Shown here one piece after another: positions 1 through 9,166 of a DNA stretch of 43,596 nucleotides. This DNA is from Comamonadaceae bacterium (lineage in GTDB: Bacteria; Pseudomonadota; Gammaproteobacteria; Burkholderiales; Burkholderiaceae_C). The stretch is from contig CANHSE010000002.1 in assembly GCA_947463025.1 (NCBI GenBank), forward strand, positions 1 through 43,596, given 5' to 3'. A program made the position numbers and the translations under genes. Below the pieces are notes generated by a model, which had not been told where the DNA came from, searched no databases, and was given only the letters and a program-made list of their open reading frames with translations. The first letter of the stretch is position 1; every line of letters begins with the position of its first letter.

Positions 1-52
1 ATCCCGCTTACCTCCACCAAAAAGTGTCGAGTCGGATTAGTCCAAAGGTTTT

Positions 53-128
53 GACCCTATCGTCTAGAGGCCTAGGACATCACCCTTTCACGGTGAGTAC
101 CGGGGTTCGAATCCCCGTAGGGTCGCCA
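53..128 (+). tRNA. tRNA-Glu (TTC)
   Basis: 76-nt cloverleaf GACCCTATCGTCTAGAGGCCTAGGACATCACCCTTTCACGGTGAGTACCGGGGTTCGAATCCCCGTAGGGTCGCCA; acceptor stem GACCCTA/TAGGGTC, anticodon TTC, T-arm GGTTCGAATCC, encoded CCA. Confidence 0.96.
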
Positions 129-198
129 AATTTTCTTGGCACAAGAAGGTTGTTCTTGGCATGCGGGCTCTGGCCCGCAGCGAAACGCAACACTGCCT

Positions 199-275
199 GG
201 AGCGGTAGTTCAGTTGGTTAGAATACCGGCCTGTCACGCCGGGGGTCGCGGGTTCGAGTCCCGTCCGCTCCGCCA
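199..275 (+). tRNA. tRNA-Asp (GTC)
   Basis: 77-nt cloverleaf GGAGCGGTAGTTCAGTTGGTTAGAATACCGGCCTGTCACGCCGGGGGTCGCGGGTTCGAGTCCCGTCCGCTCCGCCA; anticodon GTC, T-arm GGTTCGAGTCC, CCA end. Confidence 0.96.
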
Positions 276-296
276 GATCTTCAGCGGGTTTCCGCT

Positions 297-326
297 AAAA
301 AAACGCCCACATTGGTGGGCGTTTTG
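297..326. terminator. Bidirectional rho-independent terminator between tRNA-Asp and the convergent DUF1185 gene
   Basis: AAAAAAACGCCCAC-ATTG-GTGGGCGTTTT: 7-bp GC stem flanked by A-tract and T-tract. Confidence 0.8.
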
Positions 327-346
327 CTGGGTGCGTCGCAGAAATT

Positions 347-928
347 TCAGCGCTGACCGTCGCCCACCTTGATCTCGGACGCGCGCAGACCACCCAAGCG
401 CTCATGGACGCGGGTGCCGGTGGCCATGACCAGTGCGTACAGCAGTTCGTCGGGGCGCGGGCCGTCGATGCAGCCGACATCCATGGTGCTGAAGTGGCTG
501 CGAACGTAGGCCGCTTCGATGTGGTGCAGGGGAATCTGCAAGCGCGTGCCGGCCGTGGCCACCACCTTGGCCGCCGGAACAATGGACTTGGCCTTGGGCA
601 GGAACGAGCGCATCGGCCAGCCGCCGGCGATGTGCCAGATGGCGCCATGTTCGAGTTCGCCATTGAGGCCGACGATGGCGCCCTTGCCATAGGACTCGAT
701 CTTGTCGGCGCCGCCCAGGGCCGCGATCAGTTCCGGCACGAGCGTGTTGGCCATCTCGGTGGCGTCTTTCACGAAGGGCTCGAGGTCTTCCACATAGCGG
801 CCGGCATAGGGATTTTTCAGGACGACGGCGATCGACCCCATCTTGATGGGATCGCTGCGCACCGGGCCGCCCTCGTGATAGACGGATTCGACGTTCAGCA
901 GTTTCTTGCGGATCTGGACGAGGGACAT
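347..928 (-). CDS. Amino acid synthesis (AA_synth/DUF1185) family protein
   Basis: 193-aa ORF, ATG with AGGAG RBS; sequence MSLVQIRKKLLNVESVYHEGGPVRSDPIKMGSIAVVLKNPYAGRYVEDLEPF is typical of this family. Confidence 0.85.
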   Translation of the reverse strand: MSLVQIRKKLLNVESVYHEGGPVRSDPIKMGSIAVVLKNPYAGRYVEDLEPFVKDATEMANTLVPELIAALGGADKIESYGKGAIVGLNGELEHGAIWHIAGGWPMRSFLPKAKSIVPAAKVVATAGTRLQIPLHHIEAAYVRSHFSTMDVGCIDGPRPDELLYALVMATGTRVHERLGGLRASEIKVGDGQR

Positions 929-1048
929 GGAGGCTCCTGAGGGGGTTCTGAATGGGGATTGAAAGGCAGTTTCTGACTCAACTGTACGCCAGACGCTGCA
1001 GTCCGCTTTCTTGGGCCATCCGGGTGCGAGCCCGCTTGGAGCCGCCGC

Positions 1049-1885
1049 CTACTGCATCTCGATCCGCGCTTTGTTGACAAGCGCTTGCGCCGCTGCGCTG
1101 AGCTTGCGCTGAGAGACCGCCTGGATCAACTGGGGGCGAAGCTGGGCCGCCGTTGGCGGCACATAGGGCCGGTCTGCCTCGACCTGGAGGATGTGCCAAC
1201 CGTTGGTGGATCGCACGGGCTCGCTCACGGTCTGCCCGGTCTGCAGGCTCGCGACCACCTGACCCAGCGGCTCGACCAAGTCGGCCACGGTGACCCAGGG
1301 CAGCAGGCCGCCTTCGGACTTGCCCAGGGGCTCGACGGAGTATTCCCGAGCCAGATCCCCGAGTGACTTCCCCTGACGGATTTGCTGCAGCACCAGACGT
1401 GCCGCTGTCTCGTCGCGCAGGACCACCTGCCGGATCCGGTACTGCTTGCTGCCGGCACGCTTGAGGACCGCCTCGTATTCTTCGGCCAGTTCCTTGTTGG
1501 TGGGCGCATTTGCCTGTAGCCACTGCTGCTGCCAGGCTTGCGCCAGCAGGCGCTTGCGAGTGGCTTCCATCCGCAGGCGGAAGGCACTGCCTTGGTCCAG
1601 TTTCGATTTCTCAGCCTCCTGTGCCAAGACCGACTCGATCACCAGGTCTCGTCGAACAGCCTCTCGCAAGGCAGGTGAGTCCGTCGCGCCAGCGGCTAAC
1701 TGCTCCTGCAGGGAAAGCTCGAAGGCCGACACCTCAATGGGCTGTCCGTTGACGCTGGCGACACGCGGATTGGGTGAGCCGGCAGTTCCCGTCTGCGCGT
1801 AGCTGGTCGGCAGGCCCCACGCGCCCAGCAGCCAGACGAGTGCGATCCAGCGATGCGTGCCGAAAGTGCGAGACAAGAGATTCAC
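1049..1885 (-). CDS. PpiC/SurA-like periplasmic peptidyl-prolyl cis-trans isomerase
   Basis: Signal peptide then parvulin-type domain (IRQVVLRDETAARLVLQQIRQGKSLGDLAREYSVEPLGKSEGGLLPWV...TNGWHILQVEADRPY); begins 20 bp after the TpsA stop on the same strand. Resembles EpsD-type PPIases. Confidence 0.85.
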   Translation of the reverse strand: MNLLSRTFGTHRWIALVWLLGAWGLPTSYAQTGTAGSPNPRVASVNGQPIEVSAFELSLQEQLAAGATDSPALREAVRRDLVIESVLAQEAEKSKLDQGSAFRLRMEATRKRLLAQAWQQQWLQANAPTNKELAEEYEAVLKRAGSKQYRIRQVVLRDETAARLVLQQIRQGKSLGDLAREYSVEPLGKSEGGLLPWVTVADLVEPLGQVVASLQTGQTVSEPVRSTNGWHILQVEADRPYVPPTAAQLRPQLIQAVSQRKLSAAAQALVNKARIEMQ

Positions 1886-1905
1886 GACTTGCTTTCCTGT
1901 TGCTC

Positions 1906-4900
1906 CTATCGGAGCAGACTGTCTTCAGAGACAACGATAGCCGTCTCACGCCCAGCGACCGAGACCTTCACCTCCAAGGGAATAGCCCCTTCAGGCACCG
2001 ATTGCGCTGAGAACTTGGCCGCGACAGGATCAAACTTGAGCCAGTTGGGGATGGGATTGCCGTTGCTGAGAGTGACCTGCACGCTCGACGGAGCGGCCGT
2101 GGCGGGCACCACATCCGCCGGTAGCTTGAACTCAAAGCCTCCCCTCGCCGTCAGCTCGCGCGCGGGCGGAAGCGTGACGGTGATCAGACCGCGCGCTGCG
2201 GGGGACGCTGCGTTGACGACGAGCAGGCGTACCCCCGCATCGGGGATGGACGCGGAGGCGGGTGTGGTGGCAGCGTTAACGGGTGCGGGACTCGGGGTGG
2301 GCGTCGCTATGAGCGTGGTTGTGGCTGTTGTCGTCGCAGGGGCTAGCGTCGGCGCGGGACCCAGCGGCCGCGGGCCAGTTACAGCGGTCTGCGCTTGCGT
2401 CGGGTTCTGGATCCCGCCTTGCAGGAGGACCGGTAGCGGCGTGCCTGTGGCTGCTGCTGCCGCCGCCGCTGCCGCTGCTGCCGCTGCTGCTGCCGCCGCT
2501 GCTGCTGCCGCAGCCGCCGCTTTCGCCTTTTCCTCGTTGGCTTGGATATTGCCGTTGATCACAAGCGTATTGCCTGTCGCAGTCACACCCAGTCTCAGTT
2601 CGTTGCCGGTGTTGGGCAAGAGGATGTCGGCCGTCGAGCCGCCTTGTGACGCGCGCAATTCGCTTCCTGTATCGGCGAACAGCGATGTGCCGGTGGTCTG
2701 CGTGATGGCGCCACCGGTGCTTGTCACCCTCAACAAGCCCGCGCTGCGCAGATTTCCAAGTACCACACCGCCCGATGCATCGTCGATCGTCGTGCGGCCA
2801 TAGACCTTGATGCTGCCCGACGCGCCTTGGCTGAACCCGTTCGAGACGGTCAGGTCGCTGTTGGCGATCAGCGTGCCACCGGTCTGATCCAGTTGCCCCA
2901 GGGTGATCGCCCCGTCACTGGCCACTTGTCCGCCTCGGTTGTCCAAAGCGGCCAGCGCGATGCCGCCAGAGCCGACGTTCAGCGTGCCGTCGTCGACGCG
3001 CAGGGTGCCCGCTGTCCCCAGCGTCTGGATATTCACAGCGCCGGTGCCGTCTGCAGGCGAGACGGCCGCAGAAGGAGTGAAGCGCACCGTCACGCCCGAA
3101 GGAATCGACACGCTGGCCACGTTGGACAGGTCGGGGACCGCGCCGCCCGCCCAGTTGGCCGGGTCGAACCAGTTGTTGGTCGAACCCCCACCCACCCAGG
3201 CCACGCTGTTCAGTTGGGTGATGTTGCCAGTCAGAGTGAGCGTGCCCACGCGATAGTTGGCTGCATGGGTGCCACTGAGTGTGAGCGCGCTCACGGTCAC
3301 GGACTTGTTGGTGCCCACGTTCTTGTCGGCAAACTGGCCGGCGATGGTGAAGGTCACGGTTTCCGAACCCACACGCCCAGAGACTGTGGCTCCCGCCGTG
3401 TTGAAGGTCGCCGCCGTGGTGCCGTCGTAGGTCCGCGTGTTCACCTGGACCCCGGTGATCAGCAGCGTCTTTTGCAGGATCTCGCCTGTCAGCGAGTTGG
3501 AGATCGAGTAGTTCGATGCATTCGCCCCCGTCAGGGTCAGGCCACTGAGTGTCAGTGATTTGCCCGAGCCCACGGCCGCCGTGCCATAGACGGCCTGGGC
3601 TGTGCCCGCGAGGCTCACGACATCGCTGCCATGCACCTTGCCATCGCTGGAGGTCGCGCCGCCGCCGGTGAGCGTGGGTGTGCCTGTGAGCGTTGCCGAC
3701 GTCAGGCCGTCGTATTCCTTGGAGGCGACCAGGCCGCTGACCGTCAGCGGCTTGGCCGTGACCTGCACGCTGCTACCCGTCACCGACAAGGCGTTGTAGT
3801 TGGCTGCGAGCCCGCCGGTGCTGCTCGAGCCCAGTGTCAGGCCAGTGAGGCTCGCCAGCGTCTTCGTGCCGACGTTGGCCGACGGCAGGTTACCCGCCGC
3901 GCCGCTTCCCGTGATGGTGAAGCGCTGGCTGCCGACGCCCACGGCCGTGAGCGCGCTGCCCGCCACACCGGTGGAAGCGTCATACACCTTGCTGCCTGTG
4001 ATCACGAGGTCGGCCTTGTTGATGGTGGCATTGACCGCACTGCCAGTCAGTGTGTAGTTGCGTGCCAGGCCGCCGGCATGGACGCCGCTCACAGCGGCCA
4101 GGTCCGTCAGGGTGTAGGTCGGCGTGATGCTGTAGTCGCCGGCGTTGGCGCTCGAGAACGAACCGGAGACGCTCACTCCGAGCCGCTCCATGCTGGTACC
4201 GGTGCCGACATAGCCAGATACGGTCCCCAGTGTCCAGGCTGCGGTCGTGGACCCGTCGTAGGTCTTGTTGGCCGCCGAGGTGCCGGTGATGCTCAGGGAC
4301 TTCGGATCGATCACCAGGGTGGCCGCGCCCGAGCTGCTCAGGGTGTAGCCCTCGGCCGCCAGGGTACCTTTGAGGGAAATGGCGAAGCGGTAGGTGCCCG
4401 CATTCACGAAGGCCGTGGTCGTGGGGTTGACCACGTTTCCGGAGTAGACCAGGTCGTAGTCGGTGCCATACAGGAGGCTTACGTTGCCCCGGTTTCCGCC
4501 GGCGTTGAGCGTCACGCCGCCGTTGACCAGATCCTGGACGTTGAAGTGAGAGCCCGAATAGGTCACGCGGCTGCTCGGGAGGGCGAAGGTATACCCAGTG
4601 AGGGACCCGACAACCGTGCCCGCCACCGAGTTGATCTGGCTGTTCGGCGCCGCCAAATAAAACCAGGTGAAACCTTTGGATTGGTTCTGGGTGAGATTGC
4701 CCAGTCCGGTGTAGAGGGCATAGGAGCCATCATGCGTCGCAGACGTGCTGCCCGCGGAGGTGGAGGCGGAGCCACTGGTCGCCCAGGGGTTCACGCCGGT
4801 CGCGTTGCTGAAGCTGCAGCAAGTCGAAAAAGTGGCGACCGCGGAGGCGTCCGTGGAATAGAACAGGACGGAGGCTGCCGTAGCCTCTGAGCTTTCTTCG

Positions 4901-7386
4901 AGCTTGAGCGCACTGGCCGCCTGGCCACTGGCGGAATTCTGGGTAAATCCGTTGGAGTCGATGTTTCCGACTCTCTTGGTAAGGCCGTCTCTGCTGCCCA
5001 CCCAGTCGTCTCGCGTTCCAACCCAAAGACCGACGTTGGTCAGGCCGCTGGCGGAAGTCGCCTTGACCGAGGTGTCGGCACGCAGGTACTTGTCGTTGGT
5101 GCTCAGGGTGTAGCGGTTCGTGATCTCGACTCCAGCGCTGCCGATGGTGCTGTTTGCCACCGTGATGACCGTTCCCGAGGCCTTGACCCCGGGGCCCGAG
5201 CCACTGCCGACCCCGGGCTTGTAGCCGGAAATGTCGACATAGCCGGAACTGGCCGCGCCGCCCGTGTAGAAGGCTGTGTTCCCGTTCCAACGTGAACCGT
5301 TCTCTCCGGTGCCGACCTCGATGTCGAGGGGGTAGTTGGAGTAGGTGAGCTTGAACCAGCCGCTACCGCTGTAGTAATGGGGCTGTTGGAGTTGTCCGGT
5401 GGTGGTGATTCCCAGCAGGGCGGATGCAGTCCCGACATTGACTTGGCCGCCTGCGTAGAACCCCAGCCAGCCGTTGTTGAAGATCAGGTCTTGGTCCGAG
5501 CCTGAACTCCCCAGCCGCCAGCGTAAGGCGCTGCTACTGGAGGAAGGCAGCGGGATGCGCACATTGCCCGTCACCGAGTAGGTCGCCCCCGCACCGTTGG
5601 TGGTCGCTTGCCCATAGCGCAGGGTCAGGGTACCTGACTGCTCCGCGCGCAGGTCTGCGTTGATGGCGAGGTTGTTGCCCGCAGAGAACAGGTAGTTCTT
5701 GCTGGTCCAGTTCTGCGCGGCGCTGATCGTCAGGTTGTTGGAGGCGACGGCCGATACAGCGGTTGCTCCTGTCGTGGACGAGCGCAGGGCGCCGCCGACG
5801 GTGATGTCCGCTGCGTTGAGCTCAATTGCGCCGCCTACGGTGATGTTGGCGTTGACGGACAGGCTGGTGGCGGCCGTCAGCGTCAGGTTGCCTGTGCCCG
5901 TCGCCGTGATCGCGCCGTCGACGGACAGGTTGCCCGTGGAGGTGACGTTCACGTTACTGGTCGTGAGGCTGGTGGTGATGGTGTCGGGGCTCACGGTGAC
6001 GGTGGTCCCGTCGATGCTGCCCGTGATGGCCAGGTCGACAGGGTCCAGCAGCCAATCGCCCATCTGACCTGCTGGTGCCGCGGTGCTGACCGCCGCCCCG
6101 TTGACCGCCAGGCGGTGGCCCGAGGTTTCGATCTGGCCGCCGTTGCCGCCGTTGGCGCCGCCCTTGGCGAGTAGCGTGCCCCGTACCGAGGTGAGCGAGT
6201 TGGAGTTGCCCACATCGCTCCAGAGGACCACCGTGCCGCCCTTGCCGTTGCCGGTCGCACTGGCATCGACCGATGCACCCGCCTCCATGTTCACTGTGGT
6301 GGCCTGGTAAAGGGCGTTGGGGTTGTCGAACACGCGGCGTTGCGCATTCGCGCCGCCTTGCCAGTCGCCGCCCACCAGCACCTGCCCGCCGCCCGTTGCG
6401 CCGCGAGCGTCAATGGTCGAACCGGCCTGCAGCGTGATTTGGTCGCCCGTCAGCAGGACGCGTCCACCGACTTGGGTGAGGCTGCTGGCGTTGATGGTGC
6501 CGCTGTGGCGGACGACGCCACCCTGGAATTCGCGCAGCGCCATGGCCGACAGGATGACCAGACCGCCCTCGACCTCGATCGCCTGGCGGTTGTCGACCAG
6601 CGCCTGCCAGCGACCGGCCTCGACCGCAATCCGCGAGAGCTTGTTCTGGTCGTCGAGTTGCAGTTCGACCGTCTCGCCGGCGGCGAGCGACACCGTACCC
6701 TTGCGCGCCACGACCAGACCCTGGTTGCGCACTTCGGGGGCGATCAGGGCGATAGAGCCCTCGATCCGCGCACGCAGATCGCCTTCGTTGATCACGCTAC
6801 CGGTCGCGCCCTGGCGCTCAAAGCGCAGTTCGCCCCGCAGGAAGCGCTCGTCGCTGATCGCGTGCGTGGTGGCAATGAGGCTGCCAACATCCACCACCGA
6901 TCCGCGCCCGAAGAAGACGCCATTGCCGTTGCTGATGATGACCTGGCCGGGCGCCGTGATACGTCCGAGGATCGTGCTGGCCTCGGGACCTGTCACCCGG
7001 TTCAAGGTGGACGACTGGGCGCCGGGTTGGTTGAAGTGGACCTGCGCCCCTGCCCCCACGTTGAAGCTTTGCCAGTTGATGACGGCGCGCTCGGAGGCCT
7101 GCTGGACGGTCAGGGTTGCCCCGGAGGTACTCAGGCTCGCCTGCCCCGCTGCGACTTGGCCGCCGGTCGGCAAGACCTGCGCCAGTGCCGGCCCTGCGTC
7201 TGCTGCCCCCAGGGCGAGGGCCATACAGGCGGCCAATGTCGACACCCGAGCACCCGCCGCGGGCGCTCCGGCCGCACCTGCGGTGCCCCGGGTACTGTGC
7301 GCTTTACCGCGAGCCGATACCGTCTCGGAGACGACCACCATCTGCCCCAGCGCGTGGCTCCAGACGACCTTGCAGACTTTGTTCAT
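1906..7386 (-). CDS. Filamentous-hemagglutinin-like TpsA exoprotein (two-partner secretion) with YDG/MBG-type repeats
   Basis: 1826 aa; ESPR-type N-terminus MNKVCKVVWSHALGQMVVVSETVSARGK; TPS domain (INWQSFNVGAGAQVHFNQPGAQSSTLNRVTG..ILGRITAPGQVIISNGNGVFFGRGSVVDVG); repeated TYDGxTxA modules; adjacent to TpsB. Confidence 0.95.
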   Translation of the reverse strand: MNKVCKVVWSHALGQMVVVSETVSARGKAHSTRGTAGAAGAPAAGARVSTLAACMALALGAADAGPALAQVLPTGGQVAAGQASLSTSGATLTVQQASERAVINWQSFNVGAGAQVHFNQPGAQSSTLNRVTGPEASTILGRITAPGQVIISNGNGVFFGRGSVVDVGSLIATTHAISDERFLRGELRFERQGATGSVINEGDLRARIEGSIALIAPEVRNQGLVVARKGTVSLAAGETVELQLDDQNKLSRIAVEAGRWQALVDNRQAIEVEGGLVILSAMALREFQGGVVRHSGTINASSLTQVGGRVLLTGDQITLQAGSTIDARGATGGGQVLVGGDWQGGANAQRRVFDNPNALYQATTVNMEAGASVDASATGNGKGGTVVLWSDVGNSNSLTSVRGTLLAKGGANGGNGGQIETSGHRLAVNGAAVSTAAPAGQMGDWLLDPVDLAITGSIDGTTVTVSPDTITTSLTTSNVNVTSTGNLSVDGAITATGTGNLTLTAATSLSVNANITVGGAIELNAADITVGGALRSSTTGATAVSAVASNNLTISAAQNWTSKNYLFSAGNNLAINADLRAEQSGTLTLRYGQATTNGAGATYSVTGNVRIPLPSSSSSALRWRLGSSGSDQDLIFNNGWLGFYAGGQVNVGTASALLGITTTGQLQQPHYYSGSGWFKLTYSNYPLDIEVGTGENGSRWNGNTAFYTGGAASSGYVDISGYKPGVGSGSGPGVKASGTVITVANSTIGSAGVEITNRYTLSTNDKYLRADTSVKATSASGLTNVGLWVGTRDDWVGSRDGLTKRVGNIDSNGFTQNSASGQAASALKLEESSEATAASVLFYSTDASAVATFSTCCSFSNATGVNPWATSGSASTSAGSTSATHDGSYALYTGLGNLTQNQSKGFTWFYLAAPNSQINSVAGTVVGSLTGYTFALPSSRVTYSGSHFNVQDLVNGGVTLNAGGNRGNVSLLYGTDYDLVYSGNVVNPTTTAFVNAGTYRFAISLKGTLAAEGYTLSSSGAATLVIDPKSLSITGTSAANKTYDGSTTAAWTLGTVSGYVGTGTSMERLGVSVSGSFSSANAGDYSITPTYTLTDLAAVSGVHAGGLARNYTLTGSAVNATINKADLVITGSKVYDASTGVAGSALTAVGVGSQRFTITGSGAAGNLPSANVGTKTLASLTGLTLGSSSTGGLAANYNALSVTGSSVQVTAKPLTVSGLVASKEYDGLTSATLTGTPTLTGGGATSSDGKVHGSDVVSLAGTAQAVYGTAAVGSGKSLTLSGLTLTGANASNYSISNSLTGEILQKTLLITGVQVNTRTYDGTTAATFNTAGATVSGRVGSETVTFTIAGQFADKNVGTNKSVTVSALTLSGTHAANYRVGTLTLTGNITQLNSVAWVGGGSTNNWFDPANWAGGAVPDLSNVASVSIPSGVTVRFTPSAAVSPADGTGAVNIQTLGTAGTLRVDDGTLNVGSGGIALAALDNRGGQVASDGAITLGQLDQTGGTLIANSDLTVSNGFSQGASGSIKVYGRTTIDDASGGVVLGNLRSAGLLRVTSTGGAITQTTGTSLFADTGSELRASQGGSTADILLPNTGNELRLGVTATGNTLVINGNIQANEEKAKAAAAAAAAAAAAAAAAAAAAAAAATGTPLPVLLQGGIQNPTQAQTAVTGPRPLGPAPTLAPATTTATTTLIATPTPSPAPVNAATTPASASIPDAGVRLLVVNAASPAARGLITVTLPPARELTARGGFEFKLPADVVPATAAPSSVQVTLSNGNPIPNWLKFDPVAAKFSAQSVPEGAIPLEVKVSVAGRETAIVVSEDSLLR
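2449..2520 (-). repeat. GCN trinucleotide tract encoding 24 consecutive alanines in TpsA
   Basis: 72 nt of mixed GCG/GCA/GCC/GCT codons; translation KAK-(A)24-TGTPLP. Confidence 0.95.
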
Positions 7387-7429
7387 GGTGGGACTTGCTT
7401 GACGCGGTGACGGAAAACGTGTCCGCCCC

Positions 7430-9166
7430 TCAGAAGCTGGCTGACGCAGTCAGCCAGAACCGGTTCAGACGGCGCGAGCCATCACCATCCATTCCGGTCG
7501 TGGTGTTCGCGTTCGGGTTGTTGCCCAGGCGACGGGCATAGATGGCGCGCACGGCCACACCCGAGCGACCGCTCCAGGCGACGCTCAGACCCGAGCCGCG
7601 CAGCGCGTAGGCCGCGGGCCCGCCTGAGACGCGCTTTTCTACGCGGGCCTCGTCATAGAACGGGGTGATCAGCCACTGCGGGTGCACGCGCCAGCGCAGT
7701 TCGAGGTTGGCGATGCGCGCTTGCGGGCCCGATGCCTCGCCCACCGGATAGGCCCGCACGCCGCTGGGCCCGCCCAGGCTCATGTTCTCCGAGGAGTCGA
7801 GCTCCTTGCTCCCCGTGTTCTGCCCCGAGACCGAGGTGAAAAAGGTGAAGTCTGGCCCGAGGGACTGCTGTCGCGAATAGTTCCACGTGACCTTGTGAAA
7901 GCGCCCTTGGGTGCTGAGGTTCTCCTGGGGCTGGATGCGGCCCACTTCGCCACTGCGCCAGGTCAGCGCGTAGGTGTTTGACGCCGAGCCCCCCCAAGTG
8001 TCGAAGAAGTTCCCCACGACGCTCAGTTGTGCCCCCGGCACCGCGTACTTGGAATTGAGCGCGCCGTTGGCAAAGCCTTCGAAACGACGTTCGTCCAGCC
8101 CCATGACCAGCAGGAGGTTGGCTTCACGCCTACGCAGGAGCGGGTAGGTCAGATCCAGTCCGGCGGTGAGGGTGTTGCCGTTGATGTCCTGTCTGCGGCC
8201 CTCAGCATCCGGCGTGATGATCTTGTAGTCCATCCGCGTCATGTAGACCGAGTACCGCCAGCCGTCATACCCCAGGGGCGCACCCGCCGCCAATCGAAGG
8301 TAGTCGCTGCCCTGGGTCTTGCTGGCCTGCGCGGTGTAGGTTTCCCCGAATCCCGCGGGGCTGATCCAGTTGAGGGTGGCCGTCAGCTTCTCGGCGCCGA
8401 CGGAGCGGGCGCCTGTGTTGTCCATCGACAGGTCGAGCAGCAGGGGCCTCTCGGCGTGTGCTCTCAGGACGATATCGGTGGTGGACGGGTTGACACCGGG
8501 AGCGAGCGTCCCGACCACTCCCACGCCGTTCAAATCGTCTGCCAGCAGCAGCCCCCGGTTGACGGCCTCCAGGTTCAGGGGTGCGCCAGGTGCCTGCTGC
8601 GCTTCGAGCAGCGATCGCAGGCGCTCCAGGCTCACCCGGCTGGTGGATTGGGAGTCCAGTTGTACGCGGCCCAGGCGCGATTCGGTGATCTGCAAAGTCA
8701 CACGGCCTTCCGTGATGTCTTGCGCCGGGATGTCCACCCGCGCGAGCCATCCAGCCTCTTCGTAGGCTTGCTGGATCACCGCGGCGGCCTCGCGGATTTG
8801 CACCAGCGACAACGCGACACCGGTAAATGGCTGCAGCAGCGGGAGCAAGCGTTCGCTCGTGAGCACGGTATTGCCCACGAGCGTCCACTCGCGGATACGG
8901 GCGACGCTGGCGCCAGGCTGAGGCAGGCTGGGCTGGGTCAGGCGCCGTGGTTGCCGGCTCAGTTCGGGCAAGGGACTGGGACGGGCCGGCTCCACTTGTC
9001 GCTGCAGGTCGCCTGGCGTCGGAACGGTCTGGGCCCACCCTTGTGCCGACACGCTGGCGAGCAGGCAGGCCGAGGCGATCCCCAGCACCGGGACGACTTG
9101 CCGCCGCGGGGCGGGGCCGTAGCGCAGGAGACGGTGGCGGTGTTTCATACCCAGCGCCGCCTTCAA
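7430..9166 (-). CDS. ShlB/FhaC/HecB family outer-membrane transporter (TpsB) with POTRA domain
   Basis: 578 aa; POTRA region (REWTLVGNTVLTSERLLPLLQPFTGVALSLVQIREAAAVIQQAYEEAGWLARVDIPAQDITEGRVTLQITESRLG) and C-terminal beta-barrel; start is TTG at 9166 or ATG at 9148. Confidence 0.94.
   Translation of the reverse strand: MKAALGMKHRHRLLRYGPAPRRQVVPVLGIASACLLASVSAQGWAQTVPTPGDLQRQVEPARPSPLPELSRQPRRLTQPSLPQPGASVARIREWTLVGNTVLTSERLLPLLQPFTGVALSLVQIREAAAVIQQAYEEAGWLARVDIPAQDITEGRVTLQITESRLGRVQLDSQSTSRVSLERLRSLLEAQQAPGAPLNLEAVNRGLLLADDLNGVGVVGTLAPGVNPSTTDIVLRAHAERPLLLDLSMDNTGARSVGAEKLTATLNWISPAGFGETYTAQASKTQGSDYLRLAAGAPLGYDGWRYSVYMTRMDYKIITPDAEGRRQDINGNTLTAGLDLTYPLLRRREANLLLVMGLDERRFEGFANGALNSKYAVPGAQLSVVGNFFDTWGGSASNTYALTWRSGEVGRIQPQENLSTQGRFHKVTWNYSRQQSLGPDFTFFTSVSGQNTGSKELDSSENMSLGGPSGVRAYPVGEASGPQARIANLELRWRVHPQWLITPFYDEARVEKRVSGGPAAYALRGSGLSVAWSGRSGVAVRAIYARRLGNNPNANTTTGMDGDGSRRLNRFWLTASASF

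Noticed and set aside
53-275. tRNA genes as attachment site of an integrated genomic island
   Set aside because: No integrase, transposase or duplicated tRNA 3' end was seen in the window; the tRNAs look like an ordinary chromosomal pair.
1853-2803. 316-aa + strand ORF with poly-Ala run
   Set aside because: Antisense to TpsA; Ala run is a mirror of the GCN tract (GCN repeats encode Ala on both strands in suitable frames). No RBS or family resemblance.
6317-7402. Long + strand ORFs antisense to TpsA (361 and 356 aa)
   Set aside because: GC-rich shadow ORFs; low-complexity translations and strong homology signal on the opposite strand.
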